Assembly (NCBI RefSeq): GCF_030519375.1
Contig: NZ_JAUMKB010000003.1
Span: 248,001-312,000 of the forward strand
Length of the DNA: 64,000 nt
Reading direction: 5' to 3'
From: Mucilaginibacter tolerans
GTDB taxonomy: Bacteria; Bacteroidota; Bacteroidia; Sphingobacteriales; Sphingobacteriaceae
A program made the position numbers and the translations under genes. Shown piece by piece: positions 53,095-62,781 of this stretch (its first letter is position 1; the number at the start of each line of letters is the position of its first letter). A model generated the notes under the pieces. That model worked only from the letters and a program-made list of their open reading frames with translations, was not told the origin of the DNA and did no database searches.

Positions 53095-53571
53095 ATGAAC
53101 AAGTCACATAATTACAGTTTAACCGTTAAGTGGACCGGCAACCGCGGCACCGGCACCAGTGACTACCGCTCATACGACCGTAATCACATCATTCAATCCG
53201 AGTCAAAAGCCGATATCGACGGCTCATCCGATCCAGCCTTTCGGGGTGACAAGACACGTTATAACCCTGAAGATCTCCTGGTCGCTTCACTTTCAGCCTG
53301 CCATATGCTGGCTTACCTGCATTTATGTGCCGTGGGTGGTGTGGTTGTGACGGACTACGTCGACAATGCTTCGGGCGTTATGGTGGAAACATCGGACGGC
53401 GGTGGTCATTTTACAGAAGTGACGTTAAAACCCTTGGTTACGGTAAAAGATAGTTCTATGATCGAAAAGGCTAATAAGCTGCATCACAAAGCCGCGGAAC
53501 TTTGCTTTATCGCGAGCTCGGTAAATTTTCCGGTAAATCATGAGCCGATGGCGGTTGCGGAAAACAACTAA
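53095..53571 (+). CDS. OsmC-family peroxide-related protein
   Basis: A 158-residue OsmC/Ohr-like protein with the two catalytic Cys: SLSACHMLAYL (about 65-75) and AAELCFIASSVNFPV (about 131-145). It would reduce organic peroxides or bind oxidised lipids. The ATG at 53095 is used; the upstream GTG lies inside the palindrome. It ends overlapping the MFS gene stop by four bases. Confidence 0.85.
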   Translation: MNKSHNYSLTVKWTGNRGTGTSDYRSYDRNHIIQSESKADIDGSSDPAFRGDKTRYNPEDLLVASLSACHMLAYLHLCAVGGVVVTDYVDNASGVMVETSDGGGHFTEVTLKPLVTVKDSSMIEKANKLHHKAAELCFIASSVNFPVNHEPMAVAENN

Positions 53572-54872
53572 AGATCAACCGGCTTCATCTTCGGCACCAA
53601 AAAATGCATAATGCACCATGCCAGCAAATAGGCGCCACCGCATACAAAAAACATGATGTAGTAAGCGACCTCAATATGATGGATAGAACGGTAATGCACA
53701 AACATGTTCTTCTGTACAAATAACGACAACAAAACACTTCCTATCGAGCCAAACATACCACCAATTCCTGTTACCGAACCGACTGCCCTCTTGGGAAACA
53801 TATCCGAAACCGTAGTGAAAATGTTAGCACTCCAGGCCTGGTGCGCTGAGGCTGCCAACCCTATAATAACAACTGCCAGCCACATATTAATACTGCCCAA
53901 TATCTGCGCAAAAACGATCGGTATTACGGCAAAGGCGTAGATCAGCATAGAGGTTTTTCGTGCCTTGAACACTGGCCAGTTCTTTTCGATCAGGCTTTTG
54001 GGCAAATAACCACCATAAATACTACCAAAGGTCGAAATGGTATATACCAATGCCACCGGCATAGCGATTGCCGTTCCTTTTAATCCGTATTGGCTTTCCA
54101 AAAAGTCAGGCAGCCAGAAAAGATAGAACCACCAGATCGGGTCGGTCAAGAATTTACCTATTGAGAATGCCCAGGTTTGTTTGTAACTAAGCAACTTTCC
54201 CCATGATATTTTGTCACCTTCCTGCGACTGAGCAGTATGATCTGATTCATCAGCATCACTGTTGATATAATCCAGTTCGGGTTTGCGGAGGCGCTTTTGA
54301 CGGGTTGGTATTTCATAAAAGATTAGCCACAATACCAGCCAGATAAAACCTATAGAGCCCGTGATCACAAATGCCCAGCGCCAGCCCCACGCTACCGCTA
54401 TAAAAGGCACTGTTAAAGGAGCTACAATCGCCCCAATATTTGCGCCCGAATTGAATATCCCGGTCGCCAATGCCCTTTCCTTTTTGGGGAACCACTCAGC
54501 GACAGTTTTAATAGCCGAAGGGAAGTTACCCGCCTCACTCAGTCCCAAAGCCGAGCGCACGAGAGCAAATCCCATAGTGCTGTTTACCAAAGCGTGCAAT
54601 ACTGCTGAAGCGCTCCATAAGAGGGTCGAAAAGAAATAGCCCATTTTGGTGCCGAGCTTATCAATAAGCCGGCCCGCACATAATAAGCCTACTGAATAAG
54701 CAATCTTAAAGGCGATCTCTATATTGGCATAGTCGCCATCATTCCATTTAAAATCAGCAGTAAGGGTCGATTTTAATAAGCTGATTACGGCCCTGTCCAG
54801 GTAGTTTATGGTGGTGGCAAAAAATATCAGCGCACAAATCACCCATCTGTAATTACCTGGTTTTTGATTCAT
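53568..54872 (-). CDS. MFS transporter of the hexuronate/phthalate (ACS) family
   Basis: A 434-residue twelve-helix permease. Early motif NYLDRAVISLLK (about 23-34) and GRLIDKLGTKMG are typical of ACS-family carriers such as ExuT. It is last in the uxuA-kdgK-eda operon; start overlaps the eda gene by four bases. Likely imports hexuronate or its derivatives. Confidence 0.88.
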   Translation of the reverse strand: MNQKPGNYRWVICALIFFATTINYLDRAVISLLKSTLTADFKWNDGDYANIEIAFKIAYSVGLLCAGRLIDKLGTKMGYFFSTLLWSASAVLHALVNSTMGFALVRSALGLSEAGNFPSAIKTVAEWFPKKERALATGIFNSGANIGAIVAPLTVPFIAVAWGWRWAFVITGSIGFIWLVLWLIFYEIPTRQKRLRKPELDYINSDADESDHTAQSQEGDKISWGKLLSYKQTWAFSIGKFLTDPIWWFYLFWLPDFLESQYGLKGTAIAMPVALVYTISTFGSIYGGYLPKSLIEKNWPVFKARKTSMLIYAFAVIPIVFAQILGSINMWLAVVIIGLAASAHQAWSANIFTTVSDMFPKRAVGSVTGIGGMFGSIGSVLLSLFVQKNMFVHYRSIHHIEVAYYIMFFVCGGAYLLAWCIMHFLVPKMKPVDL

Positions 54873-55534
54873 ACTTGCCTGGCCGATTGGATCAATTGTA
54901 AAGTATTAACCGTATTGGTATACAATTTGTCGTACTGCTTATTCCACAAAATCTCTTTGGTGATCAGTTTGCTACCCATACCTACTGCACAAACGCCGGC
55001 ATTAAACCAGCCGTTGATGTTTTCATAATTCAGGTCCACACCTCCGGTAGGCATAAACAATTGTCCCCTGAAAACATCCGAAACTGCACTAACAAAACCC
55101 GGGCCTAAAACATTGGCAGGAAATATTTTTATTAAAGCAACCTTGTGCTGTTGAGCCAGGTGTATCTCGGTAGGCGTCATGCAGCCTGAGATATACAAAC
55201 CACCCAATTCGTTCACTATATCTGCTATGGCAGGGTTGATAGTTGGGGCAACAATAAAATCGGCACCGGCATTAATGTAGCTGTCTGCGTCTTCTTCGGT
55301 TTTCACAGTACCGATACCTAAAAACAAATCAGGCATTTCCGCTTCCTGAACGGATTTCAAAACCACGAAGTTTTCGAAAGCCTCTTTCGCCCGGTTAGTA
55401 TATTCCATCACCCGGACGCCGGCTTTGTACAGCGTGCGCATGATTTCTATACTTACCTCCGCATCTTCATAAAAGTACAAAGGAAGCATCCCTTGCTTCA
55501 AAATGCTATCCAGTACCGCTTGTTTTCCTTTCAT
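54869..55534 (-). CDS. eda: KDPG/KHG aldolase
   Basis: A 221-residue class I aldolase cleaving 2-keto-3-deoxy-6-phosphogluconate into pyruvate and glyceraldehyde-3-phosphate. The Schiff-base Lys is in VALIKIFPAN (about 130), with GIGTVKTEEDAD and GCMTPTEIHLA. Third in the operon, ATGA overlap with the MFS gene. Supports the Entner-Doudoroff-like uronate route. Confidence 0.92.
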   Translation of the reverse strand: MKGKQAVLDSILKQGMLPLYFYEDAEVSIEIMRTLYKAGVRVMEYTNRAKEAFENFVVLKSVQEAEMPDLFLGIGTVKTEEDADSYINAGADFIVAPTINPAIADIVNELGGLYISGCMTPTEIHLAQQHKVALIKIFPANVLGPGFVSAVSDVFRGQLFMPTGGVDLNYENINGWFNAGVCAVGMGSKLITKEILWNKQYDKLYTNTVNTLQLIQSARQV

Positions 55535-55536
55535 TA

Positions 55537-55604
55537 TTTAGTTGATTGCGTTGGATTAAGTCAAGTAAGTTGATGAACTGCGATCATCAACTCAGTCAAC
55601 CTAA
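55537..55604. repeat. Inverted GTTGATGA-type intergenic repeat
   Basis: AGTTGATGA (55568-55576) and TCATCAACT (55584-55592) form a perfect nine-base stem with a seven-base loop; flanks are degenerate repeats of the same words. It lies between kdgK and eda. Confidence 0.6.
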
Positions 55605-56642
55605 TCAACCATTTAACTTACCTAGTATTTCAGCCGCTGGTATATTGGTTGTATCACTCTCGATAAATAGTTTCTCAAAAGCTGCTACCGTTGCAAACTC
55701 CAGCGTTTGCTTCGGATCAAAGTTATTGTAAAAACCGTAAATCAGTCCCGCCATAAAACAATCTCCACTCCCTACCTTGTTAACGATCTCTGTTGAACAA
55801 TATTCGTTCGACGCATAAAATTTACCCCCAGTATACAGGGCTGCATAATAGCTTATTTTCTTTTGTGCATCGAACCGGAAGGTATTAGCAACCGCTTTAC
55901 AGTTAGGATATCGCCGCATTAATTCCTCAGACGTTTTTAAGGCTTCTTTCAGATAAATACTTTTTTGTCCCGATTCGTGGATATCAGGTACCACTGGAAT
56001 AGCCAGCATAGTCTCTACTGCCCACACATTACCCATAATCACATCACAATACTTCACCAGTTCGGGCATAATCACATCAGGATTTTTATCGTATTTCCAT
56101 AGTTTGGACCGGTAATTCAGATCAACAGATATGGTGATATTTTTCCGCGAAGCAACTTCGAGTGCTTCTTTGCAAACATCAGCTACATTCTGATTAATAG
56201 CCGGACATATCGCACTAAAATGGAACCAGCTTACACCCTCAAAATGTTTTTCCCAGTCAATCATTCCAGGTTTTAGCTCCGAAAATGATGAATGCGCCCG
56301 GTCATAGATCAAGGCGTCGTTTTTCAGGTCTTTACCTTTCGTCAGAAAATATAAGCCGATCCTGTTTCCCTGGTAAATCACATCAGACATATCTATCTTT
56401 TGTTTTTCCAGGTAATTCGCAATCTGGTGAGCCAGGTTATTTTCAGGGATCGCCGTAATGTATTTTGAAGGGACATTCCAGAGTGCCAGTGCCGTAGCTA
56501 CATTTAGCTCGGCACCGGCGATATAAAACGGAAATGTATTTTCCTTCAACCAGTCGCCGCCTTCATCCGGGGATATGCGTAACAACAATTCTCCAAAAGA
56601 AAGAACCGTACCCGGAAAGTGTATTTTTAAAGGATCGCCCAT
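55605..56642 (-). CDS. kdgK: PfkB-family 2-keto-3-deoxygluconate kinase
   Basis: A 345-residue PfkB-family kinase with the AGAELNVATAL motif near the N-terminus and the catalytic VGSGDCFMAGLIYG (the Asp base) near the C-terminus. It phosphorylates KDG to KDPG. Second in the operon, 15 bases downstream of uxuA. Complete. Confidence 0.9.
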   Translation of the reverse strand: MGDPLKIHFPGTVLSFGELLLRISPDEGGDWLKENTFPFYIAGAELNVATALALWNVPSKYITAIPENNLAHQIANYLEKQKIDMSDVIYQGNRIGLYFLTKGKDLKNDALIYDRAHSSFSELKPGMIDWEKHFEGVSWFHFSAICPAINQNVADVCKEALEVASRKNITISVDLNYRSKLWKYDKNPDVIMPELVKYCDVIMGNVWAVETMLAIPVVPDIHESGQKSIYLKEALKTSEELMRRYPNCKAVANTFRFDAQKKISYYAALYTGGKFYASNEYCSTEIVNKVGSGDCFMAGLIYGFYNNFDPKQTLEFATVAAFEKLFIESDTTNIPAAEILGKLNG

Positions 56643-56657
56643 TGCCGATAAATTATT

Positions 56658-57851
56658 CTACTGATAAAGCGCATTTTTGATACCCATTTCCAGGCCGCGC
56701 AACTCGGCAAGGCCTTTAAGACGGCCTATTGCCGAATACCCAGGGAAGGTATTATAATTAAAATCATCCAGCAGCTTATGACCGTGATCCGGACGCATTG
56801 GGATAGCTACATCAGTCCGTCCGCTATCCGCCCTGTTTTTCTGTTCTTGCAAAACGGCCTTCATTACGGCGTACATATCGGTACTGCCCCCTAAATGATC
56901 TGCTTCATAAAAACTTCCGTCATTTTCGCGCTGCACATTCCGCAGATGCAGGAAATGAATGTATTTACCTAATCTACCTATCATTGCAGGCAGGTCGTTA
57001 TCTCCTCTTGCACCTAGTGATCCGGTGCAAAACGTAAGGCCATTGCTTACCGATGGTGATGCGCTAACCACATCCAGAAGATCGCTTTCTGTTGATACCA
57101 CCCTCGGTAAACCCAAAATCGGGAACGGTGGATCATCCGGGTGAATGCACATCCTGATGCCCAATTTCTCGGCATCGGGAATAATTGCCTGCAAAAACCA
57201 GGCTAGATTTTGTTTTAATTTATCGGCATCAATCCCTTTATATTTTTCCAGGTGCTCTTTAAACTGATCGACAGTCAACACATCTTTTGTACCGGGAAGG
57301 CCTGCCATGATGTTGGTGATCAACTGCGCCCTCTGCTCGGCAGTAAGACTATCTAAATAGGTTTTTGCCTTTTGTTGCTGATCTGGTGTAAAATCCTTGT
57401 AAGCCCCTTCACGTTCCAAAATATAAAGATCAAAAGCCGCCAAAGCTGCTGCATGAAAGCGCAATGCCGATGCGCCGTTGGGTAAACGGAAATCGATATC
57501 CGTACGCGTCCAGTCGAGCACTGGCATAAAATTGTAACATACCGTTTTTATACCCGCTTCAGACAGGTTCTTTATCGTCTCGATATATTTCTCCGCATAT
57601 TTTTCGCGATCAGGGCTTGCGGTTTTAATGCTCTCGTGAATGTTCACACTTTCCACCACCGACCATGTCAAGCCGGCAGACTGGATAATGTTTTTCCTTT
57701 TTTCAATTTCTTCTTTTGACCATACCTCTCCGCTTGGGATATGATGCAGGGCATTTACCACACCTGTCGCCCCTGTCTGTCTGACAGCGGTCAATGTTAC
57801 AGGATCAGAAGGCCCATACCAGCGGAAAGTTTGTTCGAGATTACTAAACAT
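56658..57851 (-). CDS. uxuA: Mannonate dehydratase
   Basis: A 397-residue TIM-barrel enzyme converting D-mannonate to KDG. Motifs WSVVESVNIHESIK, GIKTVCYNFMPVLDWTRTD, MCIHPDDPP and MRPDHGHKLLDD carry the metal ligands. First gene of the uxuA-kdgK-eda-MFS operon. A matching TATATTTG box lies 30 bases upstream. Confidence 0.95.
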   Translation of the reverse strand: MFSNLEQTFRWYGPSDPVTLTAVRQTGATGVVNALHHIPSGEVWSKEEIEKRKNIIQSAGLTWSVVESVNIHESIKTASPDREKYAEKYIETIKNLSEAGIKTVCYNFMPVLDWTRTDIDFRLPNGASALRFHAAALAAFDLYILEREGAYKDFTPDQQQKAKTYLDSLTAEQRAQLITNIMAGLPGTKDVLTVDQFKEHLEKYKGIDADKLKQNLAWFLQAIIPDAEKLGIRMCIHPDDPPFPILGLPRVVSTESDLLDVVSASPSVSNGLTFCTGSLGARGDNDLPAMIGRLGKYIHFLHLRNVQRENDGSFYEADHLGGSTDMYAVMKAVLQEQKNRADSGRTDVAIPMRPDHGHKLLDDFNYNTFPGYSAIGRLKGLAELRGLEMGIKNALYQ

Positions 57852-57880
57852 CGGGGAGATGGTTTTATTAATTAAGAGTT

Positions 57881-57888
57881 CAAATATA
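57881..57888 (-). promoter_or_regulatory. -7 promoter box for the uronate operon
   Basis: Minus strand TATATTTG (57888-57881) matches TAnnTTTG; the ATG is 30 bases downstream. No -33 TTG is evident. Confidence 0.5.
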
Positions 57889-57936
57889 GAATTAATCGAC
57901 GATAAATTTGATCTGTCCGGTAGATTACTTTACAGT

Positions 57937-57969
57937 AAAAAAGCGATGGTGTTAAACCATCGCTTTTTC
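57937..57969 (-). terminator. Strong terminator of the xylose operon
   Basis: AAAAAGCGATGGT and ACCATCGCTTTTT form a 13-base perfect stem around GTTAA. It follows the symporter stop at 57990 on the minus strand. Confidence 0.9.
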
Positions 57970-57989
57970 TTATCCATTATTGATTCTTC

Positions 57990-59672
57990 TTACCAGAACA
58001 CCGTATAAAGCACTGTTAAAATAATGCATATGATAAGTGCGCCAATGGCAAATGCACGATTGGTCTTAAACATATTTACATCTACTTCCAAACCATTAGG
58101 TATAACGCCTCTTGCAGTTTCAATTTTCGAGATGATATACATACCAGCCATACACAGAACAAATACAAAAGCCATTCGGTCAAGAAATGGAATCTCGTAA
58201 GTAGTACCTGTAAACTTAGAGAAACCAAGCGGCGCCATAAATTGAAGGTCAGCAAAGTTTGGCAGGAACTTGAAGAAAATCGAGAACGCCAATCCGCCGA
58301 TGGTCGCAAACAGCGCAGCGTTAGACGTAGCTTTTTTCCAGAAAAAGCCCAGGATGAACATCGCGAATATACCTGGCGAAACGAAGCCGGTGTATTCCTG
58401 TATGTACTGGAAACCCTGTTTGCCTTCTCCCATTAGCGCGCTGCCAATAAATATACATAAGACAAGGCCAAGCAGCATAGATACTATCACCGAATATCTT
58501 CCTAATACGACCAGTTTGTGATCGTTGGCATCAGGCTTAATGGCTTTTTTGTAAATATCGAGGGTAAATATGGTGGCAATACTGTTTGCCTTACCTGCGA
58601 GCGACGCTACAATAGCTGCGGTAAGCGCAGCAAACGCAAGCCCTTTCATACCTCCCGGCAATAGGTTGAGCAACGATGGATAGGCTTTGTTCACATCTAA
58701 AATGCCTGTACTTGTCAGCATCTCCTGGTGGAACATGCCTTTCTGGTACAGCTCATAGGCAGCGATACCTGGCAATACCACGATAACCGGCATGAGCAAC
58801 TTCAGGAATGCTGCGAAAAGGATACCCCCGCGGGCCGTTTTCAGGTTAGCGCCCAATGCCCTTTGCGTTATATACTGGTTACAGCCCCAATAGTTCAAAT
58901 TGGTGATCCACATACCGCCGATCAATACGCTCAAACCCGGCAAGTCCATATAATTAGGGTTATCTTTTGAAAAAATCATATGGAAGTGGTCGGTTGCCTG
59001 GCTTCTAAGCAAACTGAAACCATTCAATAAACCATGTGTACCCGCTTTTTCGCTCAATAGATTCAGCGCCAGGTACGTAGCCATTAAGCCCCCCAGTATC
59101 AGCACAAAAACCTGGATAACATCCGTATAGCCGATAACCTTCATACCGCCCAATGCGATAATGATTGAGAAGACGGTCAGGAAGATCATACAAGGCCAGA
59201 GGCCAAAACCCGATATTCCGCTGATAGCAACGGCACCGAGATATAGGATTGACATTAGATTGACAACAATGTACAGGAACAGCCAGAAAACAGCCATGAT
59301 CATAGCTACCTTACCATTATACCGCTGGTGCAAAAACTGTGGCATAGTATATATCTTATTTTTAAGATATACAGGTATAAAAAATACAGCTACAATCACT
59401 AACGTGAGCGCAGCCATCCATTCGTAAGTTGAAATAGCCAGCCCCATTTTAAAACCGGAGCCACTCATTCCCACCATCTGTTCGGCAGATATGTTGGATG
59501 CAATTAGTGACGCTCCAATTGCCCACCAGGTGAGCGAGCCTTCCGCTAAAAAATAATCTTTTGAGGTGGCATCAGCATTGTGTTTACGTTTGTATACCCA
59601 ATACCCATAGCTGGCTACTATTACAAAGTATATCGCAAATACAATGTGGTCGCCCGTGGTTAAAGTATGCAT
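57990..59672 (-). CDS. Sodium/solute symporter (SSS family), probable xylose transporter
   Basis: A 560-residue SSS-family carrier with about 14 helices. GSLTWWAIGASLIASNISAEQM near the start is the sodium-site region of the family. It is the last gene of the xylB-xylA operon, 40 bases after xylA, so xylose is the likely substrate. It is similar in length to SGLT-type carriers. Confidence 0.87.
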   Translation of the reverse strand: MHTLTTGDHIVFAIYFVIVASYGYWVYKRKHNADATSKDYFLAEGSLTWWAIGASLIASNISAEQMVGMSGSGFKMGLAISTYEWMAALTLVIVAVFFIPVYLKNKIYTMPQFLHQRYNGKVAMIMAVFWLFLYIVVNLMSILYLGAVAISGISGFGLWPCMIFLTVFSIIIALGGMKVIGYTDVIQVFVLILGGLMATYLALNLLSEKAGTHGLLNGFSLLRSQATDHFHMIFSKDNPNYMDLPGLSVLIGGMWITNLNYWGCNQYITQRALGANLKTARGGILFAAFLKLLMPVIVVLPGIAAYELYQKGMFHQEMLTSTGILDVNKAYPSLLNLLPGGMKGLAFAALTAAIVASLAGKANSIATIFTLDIYKKAIKPDANDHKLVVLGRYSVIVSMLLGLVLCIFIGSALMGEGKQGFQYIQEYTGFVSPGIFAMFILGFFWKKATSNAALFATIGGLAFSIFFKFLPNFADLQFMAPLGFSKFTGTTYEIPFLDRMAFVFVLCMAGMYIISKIETARGVIPNGLEVDVNMFKTNRAFAIGALIICIILTVLYTVFW

Positions 59673-59712
59673 TTAAATTCAGGTTTTTATTTGTTGGTTT
59701 GACAATTATAAA

Positions 59713-61038
59713 CTATATATATCGATTTATCAAATTTTCAAGATATTCTTGTCTGCCACTCAAAGTTTTAGGTTCGCCGTTAGCTACAGCATAATCTCTC
59801 AACTCTTCAAGACCCACTTTCCCTTCTTCAAAAGCTTTGCCTGTGCTACTGTCAAATGAGGCATATCTGTCTTTTCTGATCTTCTTATATTCTGATTTCT
59901 GGAGTATTTGATCGGCTATTACAAGCGCCCTTGCAAAGATGTCCATGCCGCCAATATGCGCATAAAACAAGTCTGCTGGGTCAGTCGAATTTCTGCGGAT
60001 CTTTGCATCGAAGTTGATACCGCCACCTGCCAGGCCACCGGCTTCCAGGATGATCAGCATATATTCAACCACTTCGTTGATATTATTCGGAAACTGGTCG
60101 GTATCCCATCCGTTTTGCGCATCGCCGCGGTTGGCATCAATCGAACCCAACAAGCCTGCGTCAGCCGCTACCTGCAAATCGTGCTGGAACGTGTGACCCG
60201 CCAAAGTAGCATGGTTTACCTCCAGGTTCAATTTCATATCTTTCAACAAGTCGTATTTCTGCAAAAAGCCCAACACAGTTGCAGCATCATAATCGTATTG
60301 ATGCTTGGTTGGCTCGCAAGGTTTTGGTTCGATAAAGAAAGTGCCTTTGAAACCCTGTTTACGCGCATAGTCTATTGATGCATGTAAAAATTGCGCGAGG
60401 TGTTCCTGCTCGCGCTTCATATCTGTATTCAGCAAGGTCATATAGCCTTCGCGGCCGCCCCAGAATACATAGTTCTCGCCACCCAGGGCAATCGTAGCAT
60501 CCAGCGCTGCTTTAACCTGGGCCGCGGCATGGGTAAGCACATGAAAATCAGGGTTAGTAGCTGCACCGTTCATATACCTGCTATGAGAGAATAAATTGGC
60601 AGTTCCCCAAAGCAATTTTACACCGCTTGCTGCTTGTTTTTGTTTGGCATAATCAACCATGGCTTGCAAACGACGGTCGTTCTCCTTTATATCATTGGTG
60701 TAGTCAACCACATCCACGTCGTGAAAGCAGTAATAAGGCAGGTTCATTTTGGTGATGAACTCAAAAGCTGCATCCATTTTATCTTTTGCGCGCTCAACAG
60801 CATCAGCTTTTTTATCCCAGGCGAAAAGATGAGTAGGCCCCCCGAACGGATCGGCTCCCGAGCCGCAGAATGAATGCCAGTAAGCACAAGCAAAGCGCAA
60901 GTGATCTTTCATTGATTTTCCGGCAACGACCTTATCTGCATCATACCAGCGGAACGCAAGCGGGTTATCGCTTTGCGGGCCTTCATATTTTACCTGGCCT
61001 ATTCCTTTAAAAAACTCCTTTTCTCCTGTAAGTATCAT
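59713..61038 (-). CDS. xylA: Xylose isomerase
   Basis: A 441-residue class II isomerase converting D-xylose to D-xylulose. Metal and catalytic motifs [36 protein letters not shown] and [14 protein letters not shown] are all present. Second gene of the operon after xylB. Complete. Confidence 0.97.
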   Translation of the reverse strand: MILTGEKEFFKGIGQVKYEGPQSDNPLAFRWYDADKVVAGKSMKDHLRFACAYWHSFCGSGADPFGGPTHLFAWDKKADAVERAKDKMDAAFEFITKMNLPYYCFHDVDVVDYTNDIKENDRRLQAMVDYAKQKQAASGVKLLWGTANLFSHSRYMNGAATNPDFHVLTHAAAQVKAALDATIALGGENYVFWGGREGYMTLLNTDMKREQEHLAQFLHASIDYARKQGFKGTFFIEPKPCEPTKHQYDYDAATVLGFLQKYDLLKDMKLNLEVNHATLAGHTFQHDLQVAADAGLLGSIDANRGDAQNGWDTDQFPNNINEVVEYMLIILEAGGLAGGGINFDAKIRRNSTDPADLFYAHIGGMDIFARALVIADQILQKSEYKKIRKDRYASFDSSTGKAFEEGKVGLEELRDYAVANGEPKTLSGRQEYLENLINRYI

Positions 61039-61143
61039 AATTGGTGAATTATTGAATTAATGAATGATTGAATTAGTGATTTATATTTTTGTTATTAAGA
61101 CTTATGGAATTTTAAAAACTTCGCAAGTCTTTATGTTTATTCT
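61039..61143. repeat. TGAATTA-type intergenic repeat
   Basis: Short direct repeats of GAATTATTGAATTAATGAATGATTGAATTAG between xylB and xylA. No ORF. Degenerate filler like the other examples. Confidence 0.4.
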
Positions 61144-62616
61144 TTATAGTTCTTTCTCCAGCAACCGTTTCCAGTCCTGGTAAACAGGTTCAAACTTATC
61201 ACCTGACGGTTCTACAACTTTTATCTTCTTCATTTTGGCGAAAGCTTCAGATGGCGATGCATAAATCTCCGAGCCAATACCAGCGCCTAAAGCTGCCCCT
61301 GTACTGCCGTCATTATTATAAAGCTCGACAGGCACACCGGTCGCATTGACAAAGCAGTTGGTAAATAATTCGCTTAAAAACAGATTTGCGCTGCCCGCAC
61401 GAATTACCGAAGGATTCATACCATTACTCCGCATAATATCCAGTCCATATCTAAATGCACAAGCAATACCTTCATGAACGGCCCGTAAAATATGCGCCTG
61501 GCTATGCAGATTAAAATCAATATTGTGCATTTGCGAACCGATAGGTTTGTTGCAAAGCATACGTTCGGTCCCATTGCCAAACGGCAACACCCGCAGGCCA
61601 TAACTACCTAAAGGAGCTTCGGCAGCCCTCTCATTCATCGCCGAATAACTTAAGTTTGAGGCGAAAACGCTTCTTATCCAGCTATACAACCTGCCTGTGC
61701 CATTGATACAAAGCAGTACACCCAATCGCTTTTGTTGTTCAGTATAGTTTACGTGAGCAAATGTGTTTACCCGTGATTGCGGATCATAAGCCAACTGGTC
61801 GCTTACGCCATAAATCACGCCAGATGTTCCTGCCGTAGCCGCCACCTCACCAGGGTTTAAGACGTTTAATGAAAGCGCATTATTAGGTTGGTCGCCTCCT
61901 TTATAAGTGATAGGAATGCCTACTTTTAATCTCAACTTCTCAGCAACCGACCTGGACAATGTGCCATGATTAGAGAATACCGGCTTTACAACCGGAAACA
62001 GGCTTTTACTGAATCCAAAGTATTTAAGCACATCAGCCGACAGGCTGTCATTTATGAAATCGTAAAAAATGCCTTCTGATAATGCAGATACCGAAGTAGT
62101 GATATCACCTGAGAGTTTCATGGCGATGAAATCGCCTGGCAGCATAATCTTATCAATCTGCGCATAAATTTCCGGTTCATTTTCCTTTACCCATGCTAAT
62201 TTGGATGCAGTAAAATTTCCGGGCGAATTCAGCAGGTGCTTCAGGCATTTATTTTCGCCAATAGCTTCGAACGCTTTATTACCTATTTCAACTGCGCGGC
62301 TATCGCACCAGATAATACTGTCGCGAAGCACATGCTGATTTTTATCAACAAGTACCAGACCATGCATCTGGTAGGCAATACCGATCGCGGCAATATCATG
62401 CGGATTATATTTGCCACTGTTATTACAAAGTTGTACAGCATGTTGCAACTGCTGCCACCACATATCAGGCGATTGCTCGGCCCAGCCGGGCTGATGTGCC
62501 AGAATCGGGCTTTCGGTATCGGGGTACTGTGCCGCAGCTACAGCGGTTTGGGTAGCCGAGTCAACAACGGTGACTTTAACAGACGAGGTCCCTATATCAA
62601 TGCCCAGTAGTAACAT
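61144..62616 (-). CDS. xylB: Xylulokinase
   Basis: A 490-residue FGGY kinase phosphorylating D-xylulose. LLLGIDIGTSSVKVTVVD is the ATP-binding start, and GGDQPNNALSLN and GTSGVIYG follow. First gene of the operon; divergent from the LacI regulator across an operator. Complete. Confidence 0.94.
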   Translation of the reverse strand: MLLLGIDIGTSSVKVTVVDSATQTAVAAAQYPDTESPILAHQPGWAEQSPDMWWQQLQHAVQLCNNSGKYNPHDIAAIGIAYQMHGLVLVDKNQHVLRDSIIWCDSRAVEIGNKAFEAIGENKCLKHLLNSPGNFTASKLAWVKENEPEIYAQIDKIMLPGDFIAMKLSGDITTSVSALSEGIFYDFINDSLSADVLKYFGFSKSLFPVVKPVFSNHGTLSRSVAEKLRLKVGIPITYKGGDQPNNALSLNVLNPGEVAATAGTSGVIYGVSDQLAYDPQSRVNTFAHVNYTEQQKRLGVLLCINGTGRLYSWIRSVFASNLSYSAMNERAAEAPLGSYGLRVLPFGNGTERMLCNKPIGSQMHNIDFNLHSQAHILRAVHEGIACAFRYGLDIMRSNGMNPSVIRAGSANLFLSELFTNCFVNATGVPVELYNNDGSTGAALGAGIGSEIYASPSEAFAKMKKIKVVEPSGDKFEPVYQDWKRLLEKEL

Positions 62617-62737
62617 AACTTAATTGGTTGTTAGTTGGTTAATTGAAATGAATTGATCGGATTTAAGATTTACAGCAAAGCAGGCTTAACCATCAATCGA
62701 ATTTCAACGGGGCTAAAATTAAATTATTTTTTTTATT

Positions 62738-62751
62738 TGCAATCGATTGCA
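62738..62751. promoter_or_regulatory. LacI-family operator TGCAATCGATTGCA
   Basis: A perfect 14-base palindrome with central CG, matching the TGnAAnCGnTTnCA form of LacI/GalR operators. It lies 31 bases before the LacI-family start and 122 bases before xylB. Confidence 0.75.
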
Positions 62752-62781
62752 GAGATTTATTTTCGCATTTTTACAAATCTT

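Noticed and set aside
62653..62781. N-terminal extension of the LacI regulator from TTG
   Set aside because: The extension crosses the operator, and the normal LacI HTH starts at the ATG 62782.
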